A stretch of 64,000 nucleotides of DNA from a bacterium (GTDB lineage Bacteria > Planctomycetota > SZUA-567). The position numbers and the translations under genes were made by a program. The stretch lies in assembly GCA_003245715.1 (NCBI GenBank), contig QKCJ01000029.1:1-64000 (forward strand), in the 5' to 3' direction. The notes below the pieces were generated by a model. That model had not been told where the DNA came from and did no database searches. It was given only the letters and a program-made list of their open reading frames with translations. How positions within the stretch are numbered: the first letter of the stretch is position 1; every line of letters begins with the position of its first letter. Shown one piece after another: positions 44,001 through 53,663 of the stretch.

Positions 44001-44891
44001 ATGCAGATAAAAACTTCTGGTGAGGTGGGTCTACTTTATCTTGATGGTGTTGTTCACCGTGAAACAGCCGATGATATTACGACATTGTTTAATATTATCA
44101 AAAACAGCAAAATAAACACAATCATCATTTCGTTTAATGATGTGAAAGCATTGCTCAGTGACGGCATCAGACTGATGGTGTCACTTTCTGATTCCGCACG
44201 CAAAGCCGGTAAGAATTTTTACATTACCGACCTCCCCAAAGAAGTAAAATACACCCTAAAGATTACCAATCTTCTTGAGCTTCTTGGTTATGCCGGAAGT
44301 TCATTACAGCTGCTTAAAGAAAACAGTATTGATGAATCAACCCTCATACCGATGAAGTTGCCTGAAGCCTATACCCAAAACTCTGGCTTTGAGGAAAGTT
44401 CTGTTGAGGAAAAAGAGCAAAAAACGGAACCGGTCGCCGCAGTTAAGCCCAACAATTCCATCTCTGCATTTAAAATGGCCGGGCAAATCAACACTCACCA
44501 GCACAGCGGCCCCAATGATCCGCATATAAAAGCCAGACAATTATCAAGCCACCACATCCGCCACTTGAGTGATGCGGATATAAAACAGGCCGTTGATTCA
44601 CACGTCCCAGGACGCACCGAGATCAGAATTGTTGACTGTATGATGAAATCACAGCGCAATGCCCTGTCTGCTGCCGACCTGAGCAAACATCTGCGCACCG
44701 ATGAAGAAGCTGTAAAAAAAGCACTGAGCCGTTTGAGCAAGCGCGGTACGGTATCAAATATGGGCGGCGGGCTATATAACTACGCCCCCTCAGAGGACGT
44801 GAAAAACCAGATAGAGTATATACTGCAGCGTCTGCGCGAGAAGGACAACCACAGCAAGATCCTCCGCTACCTGCTTGCCTGCGAGCATTGA
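44001..44891 (+). CDS. STAS-domain protein with C-terminal winged-helix region
   Basis: A 296-residue soluble protein. Residues 1-110 are a STAS domain: VGLLYLDGVVH, IIISFNDVKALLSDGIRLMVSLSDSARKAGK (in part, VKALLSDGIRLM) and FYITDLP. Ser 52 sits where anti-anti-sigma factors are phosphorylated. A low-complexity linker (about 115-180) leads to a winged-helix-like segment (about 205-260, LSAADLSKHLRTDEEAVKKALSRL), cited in part: AVKKALSRLSKRGTV. It probably couples partner switching to DNA or RNA binding. No kinase or sigma gene is adjacent. AGGTG precedes ATG 44001. Confidence 0.75.
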   Translation: MQIKTSGEVGLLYLDGVVHRETADDITTLFNIIKNSKINTIIISFNDVKALLSDGIRLMVSLSDSARKAGKNFYITDLPKEVKYTLKITNLLELLGYAGSSLQLLKENSIDESTLIPMKLPEAYTQNSGFEESSVEEKEQKTEPVAAVKPNNSISAFKMAGQINTHQHSGPNDPHIKARQLSSHHIRHLSDADIKQAVDSHVPGRTEIRIVDCMMKSQRNALSAADLSKHLRTDEEAVKKALSRLSKRGTVSNMGGGLYNYAPSEDVKNQIEYILQRLREKDNHSKILRYLLACEH

Positions 44892-45072
44892 TATTAAAGG
44901 GGGCAAGTCAATCCCTGAAAATACAGCCAAGTTATTCTGCAAGCCAGAATTAGGGCATATATAATACTCATGCAAGGCGTAAACATTCAATCCCGGTCTG
45001 TTTCCCCATAACTCAGTTCTCAGGTCAGGGGGTGCTGCCTGTACTCATGTAACCAAGATATAGGCAAAAAAA

Positions 45073-45282
45073 TCAGCCCTTACAGGAATTTGTGCCAAAT
45101 ACATCCTCAAGCTCCTGCTCGCGGTGTTTTTTAGCCTGTTCCAGATCGTCCTTGTCATACCCGATCTGCCTGAGAAAATGCACCAGAGCAATCGGGGCGA
45201 TTATCAGCGCACACATAAAACCGGTAAAAATCCCGGCAACAATCATGATCGGCATAAAAAAAGCTCTGACGTATTTATTCAT
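45073..45282 (-). CDS. small membrane protein of unknown function
   Basis: A 69-residue protein with one long hydrophobic segment (about residues 8-36) and a hydrophilic charged tail (DKDDLEQAKKHREQE). I do not recognise it. ATG 45282 follows AGGTGGA on the minus strand and is preferred over an ATG at 45336 that adds 18 unlikely residues. It stands alone between two unrelated units. Confidence 0.5.
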   Translation of the reverse strand: MNKYVRAFFMPIMIVAGIFTGFMCALIIAPIALVHFLRQIGYDKDDLEQAKKHREQELEDVFGTNSCKG

Positions 45283-45565
45283 AATCCACCTGCGGCAATG
45301 ATAATTTCGGCTGTATAAAAACATTTTTTCTACCACAGATTATACTTCATGCCATATTTTTCGCAAGTACCTGTTTATTCCCTTAATTTTATATACCTAG
45401 AGGGCGTTCACAATTACCAGTCAGGAAGCGGTCAAACACATCAAGACTCTTGCCAAATTAGGCAAAACAATCACAAAAGCACCATAAAACAGGGTGGAAT
45501 TGTTTTTTTTTGTAGATATAATCTCATTAAAATGCAAAATACCAACTATAATAAGGAGTATAACT

Positions 45566-46423
45566 TTGGATTGTCTGGCTCAGGGATTATCGGAAAAATC
45601 GAAAATTGCGGTCACTGTAGCGGATGTAACACATTCGGCACAGGAACTGGAGCACAGACACCTATGCGGCCCGACTGCGGGACGGATTCTCGGACAGGCG
45701 CTCTCGGCAGTTGCAATTATGTCCTCTGATATTGACGCAAAAGACGTCAGGATAACCGCACAGTTTCTGGTAGACGGCCCAGTAGGGGCTTGTGTTGTTG
45801 ATGTTTCCGGTGACGGCTCACTGCGCGGCTATACCAATATCAAAATTCTTAACGATTTTGACGGTGATGATAACGCGGAGCTATCTGGCGCTCTGGGCAA
45901 ACACGGCAAACTGATGGTTGTCCAGTCAACCGAGCAGAAAATTATTTATCAGGGTATCATCCACCTTACCCCGCCTGATATCCGGGCTGGACTGGCGAAA
46001 TATATCAACGAAAGCATGCAGCGGCCGGCAGCAGTTGAAATCTTTGCCGCCTCAAAGAATGGATACCTCACCAAGGCGCTGGCGGTTGTTGCGGAAAAGA
46101 TGCCGGACTCGACCTCGGAACTCTTCCTTCCGGTGCTTGAAGCTTTTGACGATGGCAGGGTCAAAGCGATGCTGGATGGAGAATTTGACTGGAAGAAGCT
46201 TGAATCTGTGCCGGGGCTTGAAGATCTGCAGATCAAGTCGATAAAAGAGCTTCGTTTCAACTGTACCTGCTCTCTTGAAAAGGTAAAAGGAACGCTCAAA
46301 GCCCTGCCCCAGAAAGACTTGAAAGAGATTGCCAGGGCTGGTGAAGGACAGGAGATAAACTGCCATTTTTGTGGCAAGGATTACAGAATTTCCCACTCTG
46401 ACATATTGGATATGCTTGAATAA
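45566..46423 (+). CDS. hslO: redox-regulated chaperone Hsp33
   Basis: A 285-residue holdase chaperone activated by oxidation. The N-terminal domain has GPTAGRILGQALSAVAIMSS (in part, GRILGQALSAV) and VVDVSGDGSLRGYTNI (in part, GSLRGYTN). The C-terminus carries the zinc/redox switch: FNCTCS near residue 232 (C-x-C) and NCHFCGKDY near residue 264 (C-x2-C). I place the start at TTG 45566, seven bases after AAGGAG, because an ATG at 45494 would add 24 residues absent from the family; a TTG start is unusual. It heads a four-gene overlapping operon with plsC, a PIN protein and mcsB. Confidence 0.92.
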   Translation: MDCLAQGLSEKSKIAVTVADVTHSAQELEHRHLCGPTAGRILGQALSAVAIMSSDIDAKDVRITAQFLVDGPVGACVVDVSGDGSLRGYTNIKILNDFDGDDNAELSGALGKHGKLMVVQSTEQKIIYQGIIHLTPPDIRAGLAKYINESMQRPAAVEIFAASKNGYLTKALAVVAEKMPDSTSELFLPVLEAFDDGRVKAMLDGEFDWKKLESVPGLEDLQIKSIKELRFNCTCSLEKVKGTLKALPQKDLKEIARAGEGQEINCHFCGKDYRISHSDILDMLE

Positions 46424-47097
46424 TGAAGAAAAACTTATGGTTGGTAACAGCAGGGGCGCACCTGTGTAATAAAATCTGGTTGAGGAAGGTTATCAGGCCT
46501 GAAAGTTTCCCTCAAAGGGGGAAGGTCATTTTTGCCGCTAACCACTCCAGCCTGCTTGACGGGATAATAATGACCACCCAGCTCAACTGGATGCGCCACG
46601 CACCAACCCATACCATTGCCGACCAGACCCCGTTTGAACACTGGTTTATGGGATATATCCTGCGTTCTGCCCGCTGCATTCCTTTTGAGCGCTGCAATGA
46701 TGAGAGTACCACAAAGATGCTGCAAATGGCCATTGGCTATCTCAAAAGAGATGAAGCCATCGGCATTTTTCCTGAAGGGCATCTTAACAACGGCAAAAGC
46801 CTCAGATTGCCCCGTCCGGGTGCGGCGCTGCTGGCTCTTGAGAGCGGCGCACCGATCATTCCCATTGGTCTGCGCGGTACTTATGACGCTTTCCCGGTTG
46901 GTCATCGTCCCAAACTGTTTTCGCCGGTGACAATGCATATCGGTGATCCGATTGACACTGCAGATCTCAGCGCAAATTACCATAATTCCGATAAAGAGGC
47001 CAGACAATATCTAATTTCAGGATTATCCTCACAAATAATGGAGTGCATTTCCGAACTCTCCGGCCTCACCCCACACCGCAGGATGAAAGGCAAATAA
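46423..47097 (+). CDS. plsC: PlsC-family 1-acylglycerol-3-phosphate acyltransferase
   Basis: A 224-residue lysophospholipid acyltransferase. The four motifs are NHSSLLDG with the HxxxxD pair near residue 40, RCIPFER near residue 84, FPEGHLNNG near residue 117 and PIIPIGLRG near residue 140. It should acylate lysophosphatidate in phospholipid synthesis at the membrane face. The start overlaps the hslO stop by one base in TAATG, and the stop overlaps the next ATG in the same way. Confidence 0.88.
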   Translation: MKKNLWLVTAGAHLCNKIWLRKVIRPESFPQRGKVIFAANHSSLLDGIIMTTQLNWMRHAPTHTIADQTPFEHWFMGYILRSARCIPFERCNDESTTKMLQMAIGYLKRDEAIGIFPEGHLNNGKSLRLPRPGAALLALESGAPIIPIGLRGTYDAFPVGHRPKLFSPVTMHIGDPIDTADLSANYHNSDKEARQYLISGLSSQIMECISELSGLTPHRRMKGK

Positions 47098-48182
47098 TGT
47101 TAAAAAAAATATTACCGCGCCTGTTTTTCATTATATTTGCTGTGATCTTCGCCATTTATTCCTACACCCTCTCTGTAGACAAAAACCCCGACTACGGAAA
47201 CCTTCTGCTTTATGCACTGGCAAGTTTCCTGACCTCGACGGCACTGGTCTTCTGGGAATATCACAATTTAAAAAGCCAGGCCAAGGAACTGGTGGCGGTG
47301 GTCTTCGGGCTGACAGCCGGCCTTATCGGTACGGCACTGATTGTGATAATTATCACCCTTTTTCTGGTTCCGTATAATCTGCTTGAGGATGAAAAACTCG
47401 CTACCGTTACTGACGCCATCATCCTTGCCATCTGGCAGATACAGTTTTTCCTGCCGCTGATTCTGGCTACCTGCCTCTATATCGGCGTAACTATTGTTTT
47501 AAAGACCAAGGATGATTTCCGTTTTCTTCTTCCCTATATCGATTTCTCCCAGCGTGGTACGCAGGAGGGTGGAATCCTTCTTGACAGCAGCGCCCTAATT
47601 GACGGACGTATTATTGATATCAGCAACACCGGAATCATCACCGCTCCGCTAATTATCCCGGATTACGTTCTGCGCGAAATCCAGTCTCTGGCCGACGGAA
47701 AAGATAAATTAAAACGTGAACGTGGCAGAAGGGGGCTTGATATTGCTTCGGAATTACGGAAAATGGAGAATATTGTCGTATCACTTCGTGCGACAGAGTA
47801 TCGGGATGGCGAGGTGGATAATCTTTTGCTGAAGGACGCAAAAGGACTCAACGCCAGAATCCTGACAACAGACTTCAACCTCAACAAGCTCAGTAAAGCC
47901 GAAGGGGTTAAGGTTGTAAATATTAACGACATGACTAACGCCCTTAAGCCGCAGTATATCGCCGGAGACCTGATGAATATCAGTATCATCAAAAAAGGTC
48001 AGGAGGAGGGGCAGGGAGTTGGTTATTTGGAAGACGGGACCATGGTAGTTGTCGAGGGTGGACAGGAATTTGTAGGTAAAGCCCCCACTCAGGTTAAGAT
48101 CAGCGGAAGCATCCAGACCTCCGCAGGTAGAATGATCTTTGGCATGATTGCCCAGGGAGCAGAAACAAATGAACATCAGTGA
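47097..48182 (+). CDS. integral membrane PIN/TRAM-domain protein (YacL-like)
   Basis: A 361-residue protein. The N-terminal 140 residues contain four transmembrane helices. A PIN-like nuclease domain (about 168-290) follows with DSSALIDGRI near residue 168 (Asp of the metal site), PDYVLREIQSLAD and ILTTDFNLNKLSK (second acidic cluster). A TRAM domain (about 300-350, with GYLEDGTMVVVEGG) ends it. This matches the Firmicutes YacL architecture, RNA-related by domain but of unknown function. The start overlaps plsC in TAATG; the stop overlaps mcsB by 14 bases. Confidence 0.85.
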   Translation: MLKKILPRLFFIIFAVIFAIYSYTLSVDKNPDYGNLLLYALASFLTSTALVFWEYHNLKSQAKELVAVVFGLTAGLIGTALIVIIITLFLVPYNLLEDEKLATVTDAIILAIWQIQFFLPLILATCLYIGVTIVLKTKDDFRFLLPYIDFSQRGTQEGGILLDSSALIDGRIIDISNTGIITAPLIIPDYVLREIQSLADGKDKLKRERGRRGLDIASELRKMENIVVSLRATEYRDGEVDNLLLKDAKGLNARILTTDFNLNKLSKAEGVKVVNINDMTNALKPQYIAGDLMNISIIKKGQEEGQGVGYLEDGTMVVVEGGQEFVGKAPTQVKISGSIQTSAGRMIFGMIAQGAETNEHQ

Positions 48183-49224
48183 CCTGACAGGCAGCTGCGG
48201 CCAGTGGCTGAGTTGCCCCAATACAGATTACAGCAATATCGTAATATCCAGCCGCATCAGGCTGGCGCGCAACCTCAACAACTTTAATTTCATGCCCAAA
48301 ATCAGCGATGAAGACAAAATCAACGTCGCCGAAGAAGTCGCAAGCGCACTAAACTCAACCGGCAAGGGTAATGAATTTCAGTTTTTTGACCTCGAAAACC
48401 TCAGCAAGCGTGAACGCTCAATTCTGATGGAGCGCCATCTCATAAGCCGCGAACTGATTGAAAATACCGGCCGGCGCGGTGTCGCCTTTAATGATGACGA
48501 GAGCCTGTCAGTAATGATTAATGAAGAAGACCACATCCGTCTGCAGTCTCTGCGCGGTGGCTTTTCACTCCAGCAGGCATATGAGACTATTGACAAGCTT
48601 GATGACCAGCTGGCGGGAATCCTTGATTATGCTTACGACCCTGAGCTTGGCTACCTGACTTCATGCCCGACCAATGTCGGCACCGGTATCCGGGTATCAG
48701 TAATGATGCACCTGCCGGCGCTGGTGATGACACGCTCTATCGAAAAAGCCTTCCGCGCCATTCACGACCTGCGTCTGGCGGTACGCGGTTTTTATGGCGA
48801 AGGGACCGAGGCGCTCGGTGAGATTTATCAGATTTCAAACCAGATAACGCTTGGCCGCTCCGAGCAGGAGCTTATTGATGACCTTAAAGCGGTAATTGAG
48901 GAACTGGCTGTATATGAGACACGCGCACGTGAGAAACTGATAACCAATGACCGTTTCCGCCTTGAGGACAGGGTCTGGCGCTCATACGCAACCCTGAAAA
49001 ACGCCCGGGTTCTCTTCCCTGATGAGGCGATGCAGCTTCTCTCTGGAATCCGCCTTGGCATGGACATGAAAATCCTGCCCTCAATTACGCCTGAAATGCT
49101 CAACAAGATTTTCCTCTTCTCGCAGCCTGCGCACCTGCAGCAGATTATCAAGGAAGACCTCAAGCCTAAAGAGCGTGACATCGCCCGGGCTAATTATGTC
49201 CGCGAGCAATTCAAGGATATCTGA
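48169..49224 (+). CDS. mcsB: protein arginine kinase McsB
   Basis: A 351-residue phosphagen-kinase-fold protein kinase that phosphorylates arginine in proteins, marking them for ClpCP degradation. Motifs: SSRIRLARNL near residue 26, the catalytic-loop equivalent NEEDHIRLQSLRGG near residue 125, and CPTNVGTGIRVSV near residue 165 (in part, TNVGTGIRVS), the nucleotide-binding block. The McsB-type short N-terminus is present. ATG 48169 follows GGGAG. In Firmicutes it sits in ctsR-mcsA-mcsB-clpC; here it ends an hslO operon with no mcsA or clpC nearby. Confidence 0.93.
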   Translation: MNISDLTGSCGQWLSCPNTDYSNIVISSRIRLARNLNNFNFMPKISDEDKINVAEEVASALNSTGKGNEFQFFDLENLSKRERSILMERHLISRELIENTGRRGVAFNDDESLSVMINEEDHIRLQSLRGGFSLQQAYETIDKLDDQLAGILDYAYDPELGYLTSCPTNVGTGIRVSVMMHLPALVMTRSIEKAFRAIHDLRLAVRGFYGEGTEALGEIYQISNQITLGRSEQELIDDLKAVIEELAVYETRAREKLITNDRFRLEDRVWRSYATLKNARVLFPDEAMQLLSGIRLGMDMKILPSITPEMLNKIFLFSQPAHLQQIIKEDLKPKERDIARANYVREQFKDI

Positions 49225-49261
49225 TTAAAGCAATCGCGCCCTGATTATAAAATCCAGCAAT

Positions 49262-49298
49262 AAAAACGCCCCGGCATAAAGCTGAGGCGTTTTATTTT
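49262..49298. terminator. bidirectional terminator between mcsB and acnB
   Basis: AAAACGCC pairs with GGCGTTTT around a 15-base loop, and T residues follow on both strands. Confidence 0.8.
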
Positions 49299-49326
49299 CA
49301 TTAAACAATTATTCGCGATTAAAGGC

Positions 49327-51864
49327 TTAAGCATAAAGTTCGCTGAAATCAAGGTAGCGGTAAATGCTGTCCTTATCAGGAGCAATATACTCAGCATACG
49401 CCTTGAAGTAATCATCCGGCGTCGGCAGGCTGCCGGTAAGCGCAACAACCGCCGCAAGTTCGGCACTGCCAAGAAATACCTGCGCGCCCTTACCCATACG
49501 GTTATCAAAGTTTCGGGTGCTGGTCGAGAAGACGGTAACATTGTCATCGACACGCGCCTGATTACCCATGCACAAGCTGCAGCCAGGAATCTCAATCCGC
49601 GCCCCGGCTTCATGCAGGATTTCAAGAACGCCTTCCTTCTCAAGCTGGTCACGGTCCATTCTTGTCGGCGGAGTGATCCAGAGACGCTTGACGCCGAGTT
49701 TCTTGCCTTTAAGAACCTTCGCTGCTGCGCGGAAGTGGCCGATGTTAGTCATACATGAACCGATAAAGACCTCGTCAACGGCTCGGCCTGAATGCGCTGA
49801 TAGCCAACCGACATGGTCAGGGTTATTAGGCAGAGCCAGAGCCGGTTCACTAATATTCGAGACATCAAGCTCAAAGGTAGCGGCGTATTCGGCATTAGCA
49901 TCACGGCGCATCAGTGACGGGTTCTCAAGCCACTTTTCAGCAGCAGCGATACGGTCTTTAAGAGCCGAAGAATCTTCATAACCGTCCTTAACCATGCTCT
50001 TCATCAGTGCGACATTACTGCGGATATAAGTAATAACCTGCTCTTCAGAGAGATCAACCGTACAAGCCGCCGCACTGCGCTCAGCCGCCGCACATGATAA
50101 TTCAAAAGCCTGCTCGACAGATAAATCGGTTGTAATACCTTCAATCTCAAGGATACGGCTGTTAAAGACATTCTTTGTACCTTTGCCAAACTCAGACTGC
50201 AGTCCTTTGTCAATGGCGTCAATCGGGATATAGTTTACAGCGTCACGGAGAGTGATACCGGCTTTGAACTCACCGGTAAGTTTGACCAGAACCGACTCTG
50301 GCATATCAAGAGGCATGCAGCCAAGTGCTGAAGCAAAAGCAACGAGACCCGAACCGGCCGGGAAAGAAATTCCCAGCGGAAAACGCGTATGGCTGTCACC
50401 ACCGGTACCGACTGTATCAGGCAGCAGAAGTCGGTTGAGCCAGCTATGGATAATACCATCACCAGGCTTTAAGGCTACACCGCCGCGCTCTGAGATAAAC
50501 TTGGGCAGGGTCTTGTGCATCAGCTTGTCACGATCTTTAGGATACGCGGCTGTATGGCAGAAGCTCTGCATGGTCATCGGCGCCTGAAACTTCAGACAGG
50601 CCAGTTCCATCATCTCGTCACGGGTCATCGGGCCGGTTGTATCCTGACTGCCGACAGTTGTCATAAACGGTTCGCAGGTCGCCCCTGGTAAAACACCTTC
50701 AAGTCCGCAGGCCTTACCAACCATCTTCTGCGCGAGAGTATAACCCTGCCCCGGCTTTACGGCAACTTCCTGTGATGTGATAAATGCCCCCGGAGCAGCC
50801 TTGCCCAAAACCTCGCAGGCGCGTGAAGTCAGCTTGCGGCCAATAATAAGCGGGACACGCCCCCCCGCACGGTATTCATCAGGCAGCGTTGCCGGTGAAA
50901 GCTCAAAACCTGTCAGCGTTGCGCCGGTTTCATCTTTAATAACGCAATCGGCAGTATCAATATTTATGACCATTCCGGTCTTAAATTTGTTAACATCACA
51001 ACGGATCGGCAAACCGCCGGAATCCTCAAAGGTGTTGAAGAAGATCGGTGCAATCGCTGAACCGATAACCACACCGCCGCGGCGCTTGTTAGGAACATAA
51101 GGGATATCCTCGCCGATGTGCCAGATAAGTGAATTAGTTGCAGACTTGCGTGAGCTGCCGGTACCTACAGTATCACCAACAAACGCCACATCCACGCCGC
51201 TTGCCTTAAGCTCGGCAATTTTAGCATTACCTTCAGGAAAACGGGACTCACCCATAGCCAGCGCATGCAGCGGGATATCAGGACGCGTCGGTGCGTGCGA
51301 GGCCGGTGAAAGGTCATCGGTGTTGATCTCGCCGTCTACCTTATAAATGACACATTTAAAGTTTTTGGGGAATTCCGGCTTTGCGGTAAACCATTCAGCC
51401 GCCGCCCAGCTCTCGATAACATCCCTGGCAAAGCTGTTGCCGGCTTTCATCTTCTCTGCTACTTTATTGAAATTATCAAAGACCAGAATCGTGTTTTTAA
51501 GAGCGCTTGCGGCAATTGCAGCGATCTTGTCATTATCAAGAAAATCAACCAGGTAGCCGACATTGTAACCACCGATCATTGTACCGAGAAGCTCTACCGC
51601 TTTTTCAGGGCTAAGTGCCGGCGATGATTTTTTACCGGTCGCAATATCCGCCAAAAACGCCGCCTTGACCTCAGCAGCCGGGTCTACACCAGGCGCAACC
51701 CGCTGGCTTAAAAGCCCATACAATTCCTGCTGTAATTTTGTATCATCAACCGCGCAACTCTCAAGCTTGCAGCAAAGTTCCTTTGTCTGCTCACAATCAA
51801 GCGGCAACGGTGGAATCCCCTGCCCTTCACGTTCAGCAGCCAGACGGTAGTATTCTTCATTCAT
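49327..51864 (-). CDS. acnB: aconitate hydratase B
   Basis: An 845-residue TCA-cycle enzyme that isomerises citrate and isocitrate and also handles 2-methylcitrate dehydration. The HEAT-like N-terminal domain (about 1-160, LGTMIGGYNVGYLVD) and swivel domain (GDTVGTGSSRKSATNSLIW, in part GTGSSRKSATNS) are present as in AcnB, not AcnA. The cluster ligands are in SCMTNIGHF and PGCSLCMGNQ. ATG 51864 follows GAGGAA with a good spacing; the ATG at 51870 is too close to it. Single gene. Confidence 0.97.
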   Translation of the reverse strand: MNEEYYRLAAEREGQGIPPLPLDCEQTKELCCKLESCAVDDTKLQQELYGLLSQRVAPGVDPAAEVKAAFLADIATGKKSSPALSPEKAVELLGTMIGGYNVGYLVDFLDNDKIAAIAASALKNTILVFDNFNKVAEKMKAGNSFARDVIESWAAAEWFTAKPEFPKNFKCVIYKVDGEINTDDLSPASHAPTRPDIPLHALAMGESRFPEGNAKIAELKASGVDVAFVGDTVGTGSSRKSATNSLIWHIGEDIPYVPNKRRGGVVIGSAIAPIFFNTFEDSGGLPIRCDVNKFKTGMVINIDTADCVIKDETGATLTGFELSPATLPDEYRAGGRVPLIIGRKLTSRACEVLGKAAPGAFITSQEVAVKPGQGYTLAQKMVGKACGLEGVLPGATCEPFMTTVGSQDTTGPMTRDEMMELACLKFQAPMTMQSFCHTAAYPKDRDKLMHKTLPKFISERGGVALKPGDGIIHSWLNRLLLPDTVGTGGDSHTRFPLGISFPAGSGLVAFASALGCMPLDMPESVLVKLTGEFKAGITLRDAVNYIPIDAIDKGLQSEFGKGTKNVFNSRILEIEGITTDLSVEQAFELSCAAAERSAAACTVDLSEEQVITYIRSNVALMKSMVKDGYEDSSALKDRIAAAEKWLENPSLMRRDANAEYAATFELDVSNISEPALALPNNPDHVGWLSAHSGRAVDEVFIGSCMTNIGHFRAAAKVLKGKKLGVKRLWITPPTRMDRDQLEKEGVLEILHEAGARIEIPGCSLCMGNQARVDDNVTVFSTSTRNFDNRMGKGAQVFLGSAELAAVVALTGSLPTPDDYFKAYAEYIAPDKDSIYRYLDFSELYA

Positions 51865-51991
51865 CGGCATTTCCTCTTTTTATCGTATATTCAAATCAAA
51901 ACCATGAAATATTTTTAACCTGCTCTATTATAAGAAAATATGAAAAAACTCAAGCCCCTGCAGTAATTTATTGTTTTCCCCCTAAAAGGAT

Positions 51992-52019
51992 TTGCCCTTA
52001 TTTGTGACATGATTATACT
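51992..52019 (+). promoter_or_regulatory. sigma-70-type promoter of the DegP-like protease gene
   Basis: TTGCCC at 51992-51997 and TATACT at 52014-52019 with a 16-base spacer lie 80 bases before the start codon. No obvious heat-shock sigma motif is seen. Confidence 0.5.
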
Positions 52020-52099
52020 AATAACAGGTATTATTTATTTCTCAGGTATTTCTCGATGACTGATTTCATATTAGTAACTATCAGATAGAAGGGTTCCAA

Positions 52100-53602
52100 A
52101 TGAAACGATATCTTAGCAAGATCGGAGTTTTGTCGCTTCTTTTTTTCTCCTGCGCGGTTCTCTCGCCACTACAAGCTGCTGAAAGTGAAGGAATTAAGAT
52201 AGCCAAAGCTCTCTCAAATGCTTATGCAGAAGTTGCAGAAAACGTCAATCCATCCGTAGTAGCCATTGAAACAACTAAGAAAATGGATGACCCTGACGAA
52301 GCAATGAAGAATATCCCCTTCAACCTTCCTGATGAAATGAAGGAAATGCTGCGCGAAAAACTCAAGCAGCGCAAAGGTCGTGAAATTCCTCAAGGCATGG
52401 GCAGCGGCATTATCACTGACGAAAGTGGCACAATTCTAACCAATAACCACGTTGTCTCCGGCGCCAGCCATATAAAAGTATCTTTATATGATGGCAAGAG
52501 TTATGATGCTGAAATCGTCGGTACTGACCCTAAATCAGACATTGCTGTCATTAAAATCAGCAAACCCGACCAGAAATTCACCTTTGCAAAACTTGGCGAC
52601 TCAAATGCTGTAAAGGTAGGAAATATCGTACTTGCTATCGGTGCGCCATTCGGCCTCAAGCAGAGTGTAACCTGCGGTATCGTCTCAGCGATGAACCGTC
52701 AACGTCTTGGCGGAGGACAGCTTAAAGACCTGATGTATCAGAACTTTATCCAAACTGACGCAACTATTAATCCAGGTAACTCAGGCGGACCGCTTGTCAA
52801 CCTCGACAGCGAAGTAATCGGCATAAACTCCATCATATCAACAGCTTCTATGGGTTCAGATGGGGTTGGCTTTGCAATTCCGATTAATATGGCCAAGGAA
52901 ATCATGGCAGAACTGATCAAAAACGGCAGCGTAACCCGCGGCTGGCTTGGCGTGTCGATCAGTGATTTTACTCCTGAAATGGCAAATGCAATCGATGGTG
53001 TTGATTCTGGTGTTAATGTAATTCAGGTCTTCCCGGGTACTCCGGCGTTTAATGGCGGTCTGAAATTCGGCGATATCATGCTTACCTATAACGGTATCAA
53101 GCTTAAAGACGCCACACACCTGCAGAATCTTGTTGCCCACACCAAAGTCGGCTCGACTGCAAAAATTGAAGTACTGCGAGGACAGAACAAAATTATTCTT
53201 AATGTTCCAATTGGTCGCCAGCCAAAGAAACTCTCATTGCGCCCTGGAACTCCAGAGAAGGAAGAAACTACTGAGCCGGAAACAGAAAAAGCCAAGGGCT
53301 ATACCAGCTCATTGCTTGGTTTGGAAGTAATTGACCTGCAGGACGCACCTGTTGAAGAGCGTGACATATATAAAGGTCATAAAGGAGTTATTATCCGCGA
53401 GATTACCCCGGGTGGCGCGGCAGACCTTGCAGGTCTTAGTAAGGGTACCCTGATAATGCTTATCAACCAGAACAGGACAGCCGATCTGGCAACATTCCAG
53501 AAAGCAGATGAGCAACTTAAAGGTAAAAGCGCGGCCATTGTTTACTTCAGAATTGGTGATGACCAGAGTCTGGTTACAATAAAAATAAAGGAAAACAAAT
53601 AA
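52100..53602 (+). CDS. DegP/HtrA-type periplasmic serine protease
   Basis: A 500-residue exported protease/chaperone. The signal peptide spans about 1-27. The trypsin-like domain has an intact triad: His in LTNNHVV near residue 115, Asp in KSDIAVIK near residue 145 and Ser in NPGNSGGPL near residue 228. Two PDZ domains follow (about 280-370 and 410-490), the second after a charged linker. It should degrade misfolded envelope proteins. ATG 52100 follows AAGGG. It contrasts with the inactive homolog at 10332-12401. Confidence 0.93.
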   Translation: MKRYLSKIGVLSLLFFSCAVLSPLQAAESEGIKIAKALSNAYAEVAENVNPSVVAIETTKKMDDPDEAMKNIPFNLPDEMKEMLREKLKQRKGREIPQGMGSGIITDESGTILTNNHVVSGASHIKVSLYDGKSYDAEIVGTDPKSDIAVIKISKPDQKFTFAKLGDSNAVKVGNIVLAIGAPFGLKQSVTCGIVSAMNRQRLGGGQLKDLMYQNFIQTDATINPGNSGGPLVNLDSEVIGINSIISTASMGSDGVGFAIPINMAKEIMAELIKNGSVTRGWLGVSISDFTPEMANAIDGVDSGVNVIQVFPGTPAFNGGLKFGDIMLTYNGIKLKDATHLQNLVAHTKVGSTAKIEVLRGQNKIILNVPIGRQPKKLSLRPGTPEKEETTEPETEKAKGYTSSLLGLEVIDLQDAPVEERDIYKGHKGVIIREITPGGAADLAGLSKGTLIMLINQNRTADLATFQKADEQLKGKSAAIVYFRIGDDQSLVTIKIKENK

Positions 53603-53617
53603 TTCTTAAATAGCCCG

Positions 53618-53646
53618 TTGACAGAGCCCTGCTCTATGGCTATAAA
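53618..53646 (+). promoter_or_regulatory. promoter of the tRNA-Gln gene
   Basis: A perfect TTGACA at 53618-53623 and TATAAA at 53641-53646 with a 17-base spacer lie about 18 bases before the tRNA. The position fits transcription start near 53653. Confidence 0.7.
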
Positions 53647-53663
53647 ATTATTTACTTAATTAC

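Noticed and set aside
44892-45072. Possible non-coding RNA after the STAS gene, with TATAAT at 44960 and a CAGGTC..GCTGCCTG hairpin resembling signal-recognition RNA
   Set aside because: The -35 is poor, there is no GGAA tetraloop or the asymmetric loop of SRP RNA, and no terminator follows.
45349-45729. 126-residue ORF before hslO
   Set aside because: It overlaps hslO in another frame and lacks a ribosome site and recognisable motifs.
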